A program made the translations under genes and the position numbers. Under the pieces are notes generated by a model, which was not told the origin of the DNA, did not search any database, and worked only from the letters and a program-made list of their open reading frames with translations. From Methanobacterium sp. (GTDB taxonomy: Archaea; Methanobacteriota; Methanobacteria; Methanobacteriales; Methanobacteriaceae), in NCBI GenBank assembly GCA_020855015.1, contig JAHKLP010000065.1, positions 1-22,070 on the forward strand: a DNA stretch of 22,070 nt, written 5' to 3'. Positions 1-9,083 of the stretch are shown one piece after another (the first letter of the stretch is position 1; each line of letters begins with the position of its first letter).

Positions 1-60
1 AAAAAAAAGGAAATGCTAAAAAATCATTATATCCATAGACAAGTGCAGGAGTGAAAAAAG

Positions 61-276
61 TTGAAAATTGAAAAAGAGGCAGAAGACATACTTAAAAGCT
101 TTTCTGAAGCCTTAAAGAATATACCTGACCTGGAAGAAACCCATTACATGGTTGACAACGTTAATTTATCACGAGAAGACTGTGCTGAGGAGAAGGACTC
201 TACAAAGATAATGAGAAACACCAACGTTGATGAGGATGGAAATCTAATAGTTGAGAAAGGAAAGTGGGTGAAATGA
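61..276 (+). CDS. gatC: GatC-like Asp-tRNA(Asn)/Glu-tRNA(Gln) amidotransferase subunit C
   Basis: Small 71-aa acidic protein. GatC holds GatA and GatB together in the cytoplasmic enzyme that amidates Asp-tRNA(Asn) or Glu-tRNA(Gln). What I see: an N-terminal amphipathic helix (residues 1-24), then an extended tail with SRED around residues 37-40 and a K-x-MRNTNVDEDGNLIVEKG stretch. This resembles the LREDE...LxNAP...xFxVPK tail of bacterial GatC, although the protein is shorter than the bacterial form (about 95 aa). The start is TTG at 61, preceded by AGGAGTGA with suitable spacing; no ATG fits. Its stop overlaps the ATG of the ACT-domain gene as ATGA, so the two are translationally coupled. 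No gatA or gatB lies in the window. The family call rests on motif resemblance only; it could be an unrelated small conserved protein. Confidence 0.62.
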   Translation: MKIEKEAEDILKSFSEALKNIPDLEETHYMVDNVNLSREDCAEEKDSTKIMRNTNVDEDGNLIVEKGKWVK

Positions 277-761
277 GATTCAACTTAGTACTGGATGTTC
301 CAGACGTACCAGGACAACTATTAGAAGTTCTTGAGCCCATGGGCAGGTTAGGTGCCAATATTGTTGCCGTGATACATCAGAGAGATGTTAAAACTGAAAG
401 AGGTACTGTGCCCGTCCAGATAACTATAGAAGGAGATAAAGAAACCCTGGATAAGGTTATGGGCGCTCTGGAATCTAAAGACATTCAAATATTGGAAGTT
501 GATGGTGTGCTCCGTAAGGAACAAATCACCACAGTACTGGTGGGTGACATTGTAGAAGAAGATCTCCAGGACACAGTATCCAAATTAAATCAACTGAAAA
601 GTGTTAAAGTGGCTGATCTTGATCTCAAAATGTCAGATGAACCCAAAAACTCGGCAACTAAGATGGTTATAGAAGCAGATTTCGGACTCAGGAAAGAAGT
701 ACTGAAAAATATCAAAAAACTCGGGGCTGAAAAAGGCTTTCTGGTTATTAATGAAGTCTGA
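273..761 (+). CDS. ACT-domain regulatory protein (two ACT-like repeats)
   Basis: A 162-aa cytoplasmic protein. Residues 1-75 form a typical ACT module: NLVLDVPDVPGQLLEVLEP, then GANIVAV and PVQITIEG. Residues 85-162 look like a second, divergent beta-alpha-beta-beta-alpha-beta unit ending in GFLVINEV. ACT modules bind amino acids and act as allosteric sensors. The homoserine dehydrogenase just downstream lacks the C-terminal ACT domain found in many bacterial enzymes, so I infer that this protein supplies regulation in trans. I chose ATG 273, which forms ATGA with the upstream stop; an in-frame GTG at 264 would add three residues. The gap to hom is about 30 nt, so this is one operon. The ligand is not visible from sequence. 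Confidence 0.8.
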   Translation: MRFNLVLDVPDVPGQLLEVLEPMGRLGANIVAVIHQRDVKTERGTVPVQITIEGDKETLDKVMGALESKDIQILEVDGVLRKEQITTVLVGDIVEEDLQDTVSKLNQLKSVKVADLDLKMSDEPKNSATKMVIEADFGLRKEVLKNIKKLGAEKGFLVINEV

Positions 762-792
762 ATGGTTAAGTTAAATATAAATGGTGAATCTA

Positions 793-1806
793 ATGAAAAT
801 TATTATTTTAGGCTTCGGAGCGGTGGGACAAGGCGTGGCTCGTGTCATATCCATGAAAAAAGACTATTTGAAAAATAAATATGAACTCAATCCCCAGATT
901 GTTGCAGTATGTGATCGTTCAGGAGCCGCTATTTGTGAAACTGGTCTGGATGAAGAATTACTAATCCAGACAAAGAACGACACTGGCAAAGTCGCACTTT
1001 ATCCTGATTACGGTCACCCTGATATTGACAGTCTCCAAGTCTTAGATGAGGTGGAATACGATTGCCTGGTAGAGGTCACCCCCACAGATATAGATGATGG
1101 TGAACCTGCCCGGAGCCATATCATGAAATCCATGGAAGATGGTAAAGATGTGGTAACATCCAACAAAGGTCCCCTTGCCTTATCATTCCAGGATCTGGCA
1201 GATTGTGCCAGAATGAATGGAGTAGAATTTAAATTCGAAGCATCTGTTGGGGGAGCCATGCCAATTATCAACTTCGCCCATGAAACCCTGGCTGGATGTG
1301 AGATAGAATCAATATATGGAATTCTGAACGGAACCACCAATTATATTCTTTCAAGGATGGCTAATGAGGGTTCATCTTATGAACAAACCCTGAAAGAGGC
1401 CCAAGAAATGGGAATTGCAGAAACAAACCCTTACCAGGATGTGGAAGGTATTGATGCAGCCTGTAAAATCGTGATACTGGCAAACTCTGTACTTAACCTG
1501 CCAGTAACTCTAAAAGATGTGGAAGTGGAAGGCATCTCCAAAATAACCTCCGAATCAATAGCACTTGCTAAAAAAGAAGGTTTACTTATTAAACTCATTG
1601 GAGAAGCTTCACCTGATGCTCTGGAAGTATCACCACGCCTGGTTCGACTGGGTTCTCCCTTTGCAGTAGAAGGCACACTTAACGTTGCCACCCTTAAAAC
1701 TGACCTGGCAGATGATGTAACTGTGGTTGGGAAAGGTGCAGGCTCAGTGGAAACTGCTTCTGCCATTTTAAGTGATATTGTAAGCATCTGGAAAATTCGA
1801 AAATAA
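793..1806 (+). CDS. hom: Homoserine dehydrogenase
   Basis: A 337-aa NAD(P)-dependent enzyme that reduces aspartate semialdehyde to homoserine, the branch point towards threonine and methionine. The N-terminus carries the Rossmann motif GFGAVGQGVARV. The middle contains TSNKGPLAL, then FKFEASVGGAMPIIN, followed by the homoserine dehydrogenase signature GILNGTTNYILSRM and the DVEGIDAACKIVILA helix with catalytic-region Asp and Lys residues. The protein stops after the catalytic domain, with no fused ACT or aspartokinase domain; a free ACT protein is encoded just upstream. I prefer ATG 793 because GGTGA (783-787) lies 5 nt before it; an in-frame ATG at 781 would add four residues and has no ribosome site. 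It sits in the gatC-ACT-hom operon, and apgM follows after 75 nt. Confidence 0.94.
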   Translation: MKIIILGFGAVGQGVARVISMKKDYLKNKYELNPQIVAVCDRSGAAICETGLDEELLIQTKNDTGKVALYPDYGHPDIDSLQVLDEVEYDCLVEVTPTDIDDGEPARSHIMKSMEDGKDVVTSNKGPLALSFQDLADCARMNGVEFKFEASVGGAMPIINFAHETLAGCEIESIYGILNGTTNYILSRMANEGSSYEQTLKEAQEMGIAETNPYQDVEGIDAACKIVILANSVLNLPVTLKDVEVEGISKITSESIALAKKEGLLIKLIGEASPDALEVSPRLVRLGSPFAVEGTLNVATLKTDLADDVTVVGKGAGSVETASAILSDIVSIWKIRK

Positions 1807-1881
1807 CACATAAAATTTGTGTAAATTGTAAATTTTTCAATAAAACTTTTTTAATAATTTTGTAGTTTCAGGAGATATTTA

Positions 1882-3105
1882 ATGAAATATGTTGTGGTTA
1901 TTGGAGACGGGATGACTGACTTACCCCTCAAAGAACTGGATGGTGAAACACCACTTCAAAGAGCACATACTCCTAATATGGACTTTATAGCAAAAAATGG
2001 TTCATGCGGAATGTTGAAAACAGTCCCAGAGGGAATGGAACCTGGTTCAGATGTGGCAAACCTGTCCATAATGGGTTACGATCCTAAGAAGTATTACACT
2101 GGCCGTGGTCCATTAGAAGCTGCCAGTATTGGGGCTGAACTTACAGATAATGATGTGGGATTTCGTTGCAACTTCATAACCGAAGAAGAAGGCATTCTTG
2201 CTGACTTTAATGCTGGACATATTAGTACGGCAGAGGCGTCACAACTTATAGAAGCCTTAAATCAGTCCTTCTATCGTTATGGAAAATTTTATCTGGGAAC
2301 CAGTTATCGGCATTTATTTGTTTATAATGATACGGCTTCTGCTGCTCTTAAATCAACACCCCCCCATGATGTGGTTGGAGAACCAATCTCTGAACATCTC
2401 TTAAAACCAGGAAATGATCCTATATCAACGAAGCTCAATGAATTAATGCATAAATCATCGGATGTCCTATTGAAACATCCTGTAAATAAAAAAAGGCTCC
2501 ATGAAGGCAAAAAGCCAGCTAATATGATATGGTTATGGGGGCAGGGGATCAAACCCCAGATGACTAAATTTGCAGATAATTATGGCCTTAAAGGTGCAAC
2601 CATTACTGGTGTAGACCTTATTAAAGGAATTGGAACCTACCTTGGTCTTACCAATGTTCGTGTTCCTGGTGCAACTGGTTATTATGATACTGATTACTGT
2701 GGTAAGGTGAACTTCGCCCTGGAAGCCCTTGAAAATCATGATCTGGTATTCATCCATGTGGAAGCTCCGGATGAGGCAGGTCATGCCGGTGACATTCAGG
2801 AAAAGATAATGGCCATTGAACGTATCGACCGCCGTATACTTGGAAAACTCTTGGAAGAACTACCTTCCATGGGTGATTATACCATTGCCATATTACCTGA
2901 TCACCCTACCCCTATCGATATTAGAACACACACTTCAGACCCCATTCCATATGCAGTGTATTCACCCGGCTGTGAATCCGATAATACTGAGAGTTATAAT
3001 GAAAAAGCTGTTGAAAATAGTTTTAATAATAGTTCAAAAAAATTAATGGAAGGTTACCAGTTTTTAAAATATTTCATACATTATTCAGGTAGAAAAATAC
3101 AATAA
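1882..3105 (+). CDS. apgM: 2,3-bisphosphoglycerate-independent phosphoglycerate mutase (archaeal type)
   Basis: A 407-aa cytoplasmic metalloenzyme of the alkaline phosphatase superfamily that interconverts 3- and 2-phosphoglycerate in glycolysis and gluconeogenesis. Visible features are VVIGDGMTDLP at the N-terminus (metal-binding Asp9), the PGSDVANLSIMGYDP block (Ser56 in the place of the phosphorylated serine), YYTGRGPLEAASIG, HVEAPDEAGHAGD (metal ligands) and LPDHPTPIDIRTHTSDP near the end. The length is typical of archaeal ApgM and shorter than bacterial GpmI. The start ATG has AGGAG 7 nt upstream. Methanobacteriales commonly carry two apgM copies; which one this is cannot be told from the window. 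The downstream murT-like gene begins after 41 nt, so co-transcription is possible. Confidence 0.93.
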   Translation: MKYVVVIGDGMTDLPLKELDGETPLQRAHTPNMDFIAKNGSCGMLKTVPEGMEPGSDVANLSIMGYDPKKYYTGRGPLEAASIGAELTDNDVGFRCNFITEEEGILADFNAGHISTAEASQLIEALNQSFYRYGKFYLGTSYRHLFVYNDTASAALKSTPPHDVVGEPISEHLLKPGNDPISTKLNELMHKSSDVLLKHPVNKKRLHEGKKPANMIWLWGQGIKPQMTKFADNYGLKGATITGVDLIKGIGTYLGLTNVRVPGATGYYDTDYCGKVNFALEALENHDLVFIHVEAPDEAGHAGDIQEKIMAIERIDRRILGKLLEELPSMGDYTIAILPDHPTPIDIRTHTSDPIPYAVYSPGCESDNTESYNEKAVENSFNNSSKKLMEGYQFLKYFIHYSGRKIQ

Positions 3106-3146
3106 AAGCATTTAATGCCCAATCAATTTAGTTTTAACACATAAAG

Positions 3147-4565
3147 GTGGGATTCCATATAGAATACTCTAGATTCAGATATTATCTTGCAGTTGCTGCA
3201 GGGAAAATTGCATCTTTTATACTCCAGAAAATCCTTAAAAGCAGTGCCAGTGCCATGCCTGGTAAGGTGGCTATGACCATCTATCCTGATATTTTAAAAC
3301 TGGTTAATGAACGCTGCTCTAAGAAGATCATAATCACAGGGACCAATGGAAAAACAACAACCAACAACTTGCTGAATTTTATATTTAGAAAGGAGTTTCC
3401 CTCAGTTCTTTCCAATTTAAGGGGTGCAAATATGCCACAGGGACTGGTAAGTGCCTTTTTACATGACCGGAAAAAGGAATATGATTGGGGAATTTTTGAG
3501 GTTGATGAAGGCTCATTTAAGAGGGTGACTCAAGATCTTAAACCTGATTATGTTCTGGTTACCAATTTCTTCCGAGACCAGTTGGACCGCTATGGTGAAA
3601 TTGAAAAAGCATTTCAGGATATTTTAGAAGCTCTTGAACCCTTAAAAACAGCACTAATCCTTAACGCTGACGACCCCCTGGTTTCTAACTTTAGGAAGTT
3701 GAATAAAAAGAATATTTACTATGGTGTTGCACATAACCAGTACAGCACCGACGAACAGGCCATAGTTGAATCCAGATTCTGCCCTGCATGTAGCAGTTAC
3801 CTCGAATATAGTTATTACAATTATGGACAGCTAGGCGGCTATAAATGCCCGGATTGCGGTTTTGAAAACCCAGATTATGATTACAGTATAACTGAATTAG
3901 ATTATCGTAACCACACTTATCATTTCAAGTTTAAAAAGAAAGACCATGAACCTCAGGACATTTATTTTGCATATGATGGGATTTACAATGCTTATAACTG
4001 CTGTGCAGCCTTATCTGCAGCCCAGGAAATAGGTTTGCCCCTGAATAAGGTTGCTCGTTGGATTGGGGAATTTGAATATCATCTGGGTCGGATGGAAAAT
4101 TTCCAATTCCCAGATAAAGTGGTTAAAATAGCTCTGGTTAAGAATCCTATCGGACTTACTGAGACTGTGAGCAGCATTTCCCTTGATGAACGTCGCAAAT
4201 CAATGCTTTTCGTACTTAATGATAATCCTGCTGATGGTAGGGACGTGTCCTGGATATGGGATGCGGAAGTAGAAAAGACAGTCAACATCAAAAATGTTAA
4301 TAAAATCTTTTGTTCTGGTCGAAGAGCCGAAGATATTGCTTTGAGACTTAAATATGCTGGGGTGTCTGTTGAACTGGTAGAATTAGATGATGATATGGAC
4401 CAGGCCATAGGAAAAGTATTGGAAGAAGAAGTGGAAATCGCCTATATTTTACCAACATATACGGCAGTCTTTCAGGCACGAGAACTTGTACTGGCACGCT
4501 TAGAGGGTTCCAGTAAAAAAATGTCACATTTTCGAGAATACCTAAAGAATTTGAAAACCCCGTAA
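3147..4565 (+). CDS. murT: MurT-like Mur ligase (lipid II isoglutaminyl synthase ligase-type subunit)
   Basis: A 472-aa ATP-dependent Mur ligase of the MurT type. The central domain has the P-loop GTNGKTTTN (Gly65-Thr72), and a conserved PGKVAMTIYPDIL segment precedes it. A zinc-ribbon insertion carries CPAC (Cys212, Cys215) and CPDC (Cys234, Cys237). The C-terminal MurT domain includes NPIGLTETVSSI and NDNPADGRDVSWIWD. In bacteria MurT activates the D-Glu carboxyl of lipid II and GatD supplies ammonia. Here a GatD-like gene follows after 84 nt, so the pair probably amidates a cell-wall precursor, in this group presumably pseudomurein (inference). The start is uncertain. GTG 3147 gives the listed form, but an SD-like AAAGGTGG overlaps it and would point to a start a few codons later, where only rare codons such as ATA 3159 are available. 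The N-terminal helix before the P-loop belongs to the family. Confidence 0.87.
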   Translation: MGFHIEYSRFRYYLAVAAGKIASFILQKILKSSASAMPGKVAMTIYPDILKLVNERCSKKIIITGTNGKTTTNNLLNFIFRKEFPSVLSNLRGANMPQGLVSAFLHDRKKEYDWGIFEVDEGSFKRVTQDLKPDYVLVTNFFRDQLDRYGEIEKAFQDILEALEPLKTALILNADDPLVSNFRKLNKKNIYYGVAHNQYSTDEQAIVESRFCPACSSYLEYSYYNYGQLGGYKCPDCGFENPDYDYSITELDYRNHTYHFKFKKKDHEPQDIYFAYDGIYNAYNCCAALSAAQEIGLPLNKVARWIGEFEYHLGRMENFQFPDKVVKIALVKNPIGLTETVSSISLDERRKSMLFVLNDNPADGRDVSWIWDAEVEKTVNIKNVNKIFCSGRRAEDIALRLKYAGVSVELVELDDDMDQAIGKVLEEEVEIAYILPTYTAVFQARELVLARLEGSSKKMSHFREYLKNLKTP

Positions 4566-4649
4566 ACATATTAAAAATTTGAATACATTTGCAGATAACA
4601 ACAAATTTCAACAATCATGGATGAACAGAAGAATACAGCTGGGAAAACT

Positions 4650-5372
4650 ATGGAACTTAAAATTTATCACATGTATCCCGATCTTTTAAATCTTTATGGA
4701 GATCTTGGTAATGTAACCTGTCTTCGTCAGAGATGCCAGTGGAGGGGCATTCAAGCCCATGTGGTTGGCTTCAGCATGACACAGGAAGACCCATTGGTAG
4801 ATGGTGACCTTTTTTTCATTGGTGGAGGATCAGATCGTGGTCAAAACATTGTTTACTCCCATCTTCTAAAATATAGCAATCAGATGGGAGAACTGATTGA
4901 AGATGGGGCTCCAATTCTTGCCATATGCGGAGGTTATCAGCTCTTAGGAGAAAAATATATTGACGCCGAAGGTAACGACGTACCTGGCCTTGGAATATTT
5001 GACTATTATACGCGTAGTGAAGAAGGACGACTGATTGGTAACATTATCATCGAAAACAGCTTAGGATTGAATCCTGAGACTCTTGTGGGATTCGAAAACC
5101 ATGGAGGGCGCACATATCATGACCATCAACCACTGGGCAAGGTTTTAGTGGGATATGGTAATAATGGTAAAGATAAACAGGAAGGGATGGTGTACCAAAA
5201 TTGTATTGGAACCTACCTCCACGGCCCAATATTGCCAAAAAACCCCCAATTAGCAGATTACCTTATTCTGAAAGCTCTTGAGAGAAAGTATGGCTTGAAA
5301 GAGTTGCCCTGCCTTGAGGATGATATGGAATACACAGCACATAATAAAGTACTGAAGCTTTACTCACCTTGA
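4650..5372 (+). CDS. gatD: GatD-like class I glutamine amidotransferase
   Basis: A 240-aa CobB/CobQ-type glutaminase, partner of the MurT-like ligase upstream. It hydrolyses glutamine and passes ammonia to the ligase. Visible motifs are KIYHMYPDLLNLYGDLGN at the N-terminus, FFIGGGSDRGQ, the nucleophile elbow ILAICGGYQLLG (Cys93 in this numbering) and the catalytic histidine in GTYLHGPILPKNP (His191). The positions of Cys and His agree well with bacterial GatD, which supports starting at ATG 4650. An in-frame ATG at 4617 would add 11 unconserved residues and has no ribosome site. The sequence lacks a cobyrinate synthetase N-terminal domain, so it is not a cobalamin enzyme. The murT-gatD order is the same as in Gram-positive bacteria. 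Confidence 0.87.
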   Translation: MELKIYHMYPDLLNLYGDLGNVTCLRQRCQWRGIQAHVVGFSMTQEDPLVDGDLFFIGGGSDRGQNIVYSHLLKYSNQMGELIEDGAPILAICGGYQLLGEKYIDAEGNDVPGLGIFDYYTRSEEGRLIGNIIIENSLGLNPETLVGFENHGGRTYHDHQPLGKVLVGYGNNGKDKQEGMVYQNCIGTYLHGPILPKNPQLADYLILKALERKYGLKELPCLEDDMEYTAHNKVLKLYSP

Positions 5373-5539
5373 CCCTTTCTATTAGTTGAATTTCCAATTT
5401 CTTTTAATTAGGTAACTTTTTTAATGAGATTCAACAATAGATCGATGTTTCTGTTTGGGAAGTTCTATTAGAGAAGTTTCCCCGGTTATGGAGAGAAGTT
5501 TAAAATAGGGTTGCACTTCTATAATAAAATATTCTATAA

Positions 5540-5551
5540 GTAAATATAATA
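5540..5551 (+). promoter_or_regulatory. Possible TATA box for pyrG
   Basis: An AT-rich TATA-like stretch (gtaaatataata) lies in the 224-nt gap after gatD. Transcription about 25 nt downstream would start near 5571, at or just after the upstream in-frame ATG at 5570. The next suitably spaced initiation codon would then be CTG 5597. The assignment is by eye in AT-rich DNA and is weak. Confidence 0.35.
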
Positions 5552-5596
5552 TTCAATCTAACATTAATAATGGAATTTTTAAAGGAGATGGTTAGT

Positions 5597-7201
<1,605 letters not shown>

Positions 7202-7256
7202 TGGGAGATATAATATTGATTAAAAATTTATTGCACATGAATATTCGAGGAATTAA

Positions 7257-8414
7257 ATGATTGTTGAAATCCCTTTAATCACTACATTAATAGCAATAGT
7301 AGCTTGTTTCTACGCTAGTTACTCTGATCTTAAATGGGGTATTATCCCTAACAAATTAACATTCCCCCTTATTGCCATTGGAATAATACTTAACAGTGTT
7401 TATGCATTTATGATTGGTGAAATCTGGATTATAGTAATGTGTTTAGTGATGACAGGAGTTATATTTGCCTTAGGATACATTTTCTGGAAGATGGGAGCCT
7501 GGGCCGGGGGTGATGTTAAGCTTTTCACTGCCCTGGCAGCACTTCTACCATTTTCTCCGGTATTGGTATCCTACAAAATATTAGGAGTGGACTTCCCTGT
7601 TGAAGGAGCCTATCCATTCCCCTTAACTTTAATTATTAACAGTATTTTATCAGTCTTTCCATTCATCTTGATGTACGTCGTTTATGTTGTTGTGAAGACA
7701 AAAAGACATTTGATTGATGAATTATTGTCTCCTGTTAAAGAATACAAAGAAAAATTTGTTCTCACTCTGGTTATAACATCATCAGTAACCATAACCATGT
7801 TCATAACTCAAGAACTCCGTCTGCAAATTATAATCATATCACTGATATTGATCTATTTATTAACAATGGTAATATCTAAGATGCCTAACCGGGTTAAAGC
7901 AGTTGTAGTATCATTAGTAGTTGTTGCTTCCCTTTTCTACAATTTTAATATTACTATTTACAGCATCATCCTGTTATATATCTCCATAACCATTCTTGGA
8001 ATTATCAGGAAGCTATTATTCTCTGTAAATAAAGAAGCACTCCAAGATGAATATCCTCTAGAAGAACTCAAAGAAGGGATGATACCTGCCCACAATCTTT
8101 ATCAACGCGATGATGAGGTCTATGTGGATAAAAAAACTTTCGTTAATAAAATAGTAGAGGCGATTCAAACTAAAGATATGAGTTTACTTACCACACCTCC
8201 TGGAAAGAATTTGATTGCAAATTTAGCTGCGGGACTAACTCCGGATGACATTGAACTTCTTAAAAAACTGCATAAGGAAGGGAAAATATCTAATAAATTT
8301 AAAGTGAAAAGGGGAGTTCCATTCGCACCCTCTATCTTCATTGGACTGTTAATATCACTCTTTATTGGAGATATGATTGTTATTCTGCAGAAGATTATTT
8401 CCTGGATCATTTAA
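7257..8414 (+). CDS. Archaeal A24-family prepilin (class III signal) peptidase with C-terminal domain
   Basis: A 385-aa integral membrane aspartic protease. The first catalytic Asp is Asp24 in YSDLKWGIIPNKLTFPL; the second is Asp86 in GAWAGGDVKLFTALAALLPF. About eight hydrophobic segments follow, with a soluble stretch (about residues 255-355: EELKEGMIPAHNLYQRDDEVYVDKK and following) and a last helix. This matches the Arc_PepC-type archaeal peptidases as I remember them, which are longer than archaellin peptidase FlaK (about 230 aa). These enzymes cut after the Gly of class III leaders. A class III pilin gene lies immediately downstream and more lie elsewhere in the window, so these are its probable substrates. 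One oddity: the usual GxGD reads AGGD, with Ala in the first position. The start ATG 7257 has GAGGAAT upstream. Confidence 0.88.
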   Translation: MIVEIPLITTLIAIVACFYASYSDLKWGIIPNKLTFPLIAIGIILNSVYAFMIGEIWIIVMCLVMTGVIFALGYIFWKMGAWAGGDVKLFTALAALLPFSPVLVSYKILGVDFPVEGAYPFPLTLIINSILSVFPFILMYVVYVVVKTKRHLIDELLSPVKEYKEKFVLTLVITSSVTITMFITQELRLQIIIISLILIYLLTMVISKMPNRVKAVVVSLVVVASLFYNFNITIYSIILLYISITILGIIRKLLFSVNKEALQDEYPLEELKEGMIPAHNLYQRDDEVYVDKKTFVNKIVEAIQTKDMSLLTTPPGKNLIANLAAGLTPDDIELLKKLHKEGKISNKFKVKRGVPFAPSIFIGLLISLFIGDMIVILQKIISWII

Positions 8415-8488
8415 ATTGTAATTATGCCAAAAACAGCACTCAAATAGGAATTGAATGGATTCGTCAACGTGCAAATGTTATGCCAATA

Positions 8489-8498
8489 TTTATATAAA
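8489..8498 (+). promoter_or_regulatory. TATA box of the class III pilin gene
   Basis: TTTATATAAA is a near-ideal archaeal TATA box. It predicts a transcript start around 8518-8524, just before the GTGATT ribosome site at 8530. The box is flanked on both sides by the heptamer ATGCCAA (8480-8486 and 8498-8504), with a third copy at 8424-8430. Confidence 0.65.
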
Positions 8499-8538
8499 TG
8501 CCAAGTCATAAATCATAGTATTAATAGTAGTGATTAAT

Positions 8539-8967
8539 ATGGAAAATAAAGGACAAATATCTGCAGAGTATTTACTAACTGTAGTTGTAATTTTAATAAT
8601 AATAGCCACTGTTTCCATACCTTTAGTGGGTAAATCTGTTAATGACACTATGGATATTTCTCAATCAGCAGATGTTGAAAAAACTGTAAACAGCATAGCA
8701 AATGCTGTAAACTTGGTTTACGCTAACGGTCCCGGTGCAAAAAGAACAATAAGCGTTTATATGCCAATAACTCTAAGTTTAACAACAGACGGATCAAATA
8801 TTCGAATGAGCGTCCCCTTAAATGCCAATGGGCCCAAAATAATAGAAGCAAAAATAAATCATCCAGTAGTCATTTCTCCATCCGATTTTTCCAAAGGATG
8901 GCACAACGTTACTGTGACATGGCCTGTTGATGACACCACTACCCCCATTAACATTAGCCACACCTAA
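8539..8967 (+). CDS. Class III signal peptide pilin
   Basis: A 142-aa surface protein. It begins MENKGQISAEYLLTVVV: a short basic leader, cleavage site G/Q, and the S+3 and E+5 residues of archaeal class III prepilins, followed by a hydrophobic helix to about residue 31. The mature protein should start with Gln. After the helix comes an alpha segment (VEKTVNSIANAVNLVYANGPG) and a beta-rich tail with N-glycosylation sequons (NVT, NIS). The INAVY-x-x-GxG region is also present in the pilin at 13959-14372, so the two are paralogues. The start ATG 8539 follows GTGATTAAT; an upstream GTG in frame is part of the ribosome site. It has its own promoter, directly after the prepilin peptidase gene, and could be a major pilin subunit or an adhesin. 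Confidence 0.85.
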   Translation: MENKGQISAEYLLTVVVILIIIATVSIPLVGKSVNDTMDISQSADVEKTVNSIANAVNLVYANGPGAKRTISVYMPITLSLTTDGSNIRMSVPLNANGPKIIEAKINHPVVISPSDFSKGWHNVTVTWPVDDTTTPINISHT

Positions 8968-9083
8968 TAACATTACCCAATACTCGACATTGAATACACC
9001 AATCAAACCAAATACTTTAATAAATTATTTATTTTAAGTATCTGACTAAACGAATTTAGGAAAAGAAAATTTAAGTGATAATT

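Noticed and set aside
1014..1811. Long open frames on the minus strand inside hom
   Set aside because: The plus strand encodes a complete homoserine dehydrogenase with all motifs; the opposite frames have no ribosome site and Ser/Arg-rich shadow composition.
3210..3280. Internal ATG with a good AAGGTGG site as the murT start
   Set aside because: It would remove the N-terminal helix and the conserved PGKV part that lies before it in this family; it is kept only as a possible internal site.
5424..5471. A 15-codon open frame in the pyrG upstream region, possibly a leader peptide
   Set aside because: The purine-rich site is too far from its ATG, and it probably lies upstream of the likely transcript start; no attenuator structure is evident.
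5450..5515. Repeated GAAGTT words before pyrG as a possible operator
   Set aside because: The words are short, irregularly spaced and imperfect, as expected by chance in AT-rich DNA.
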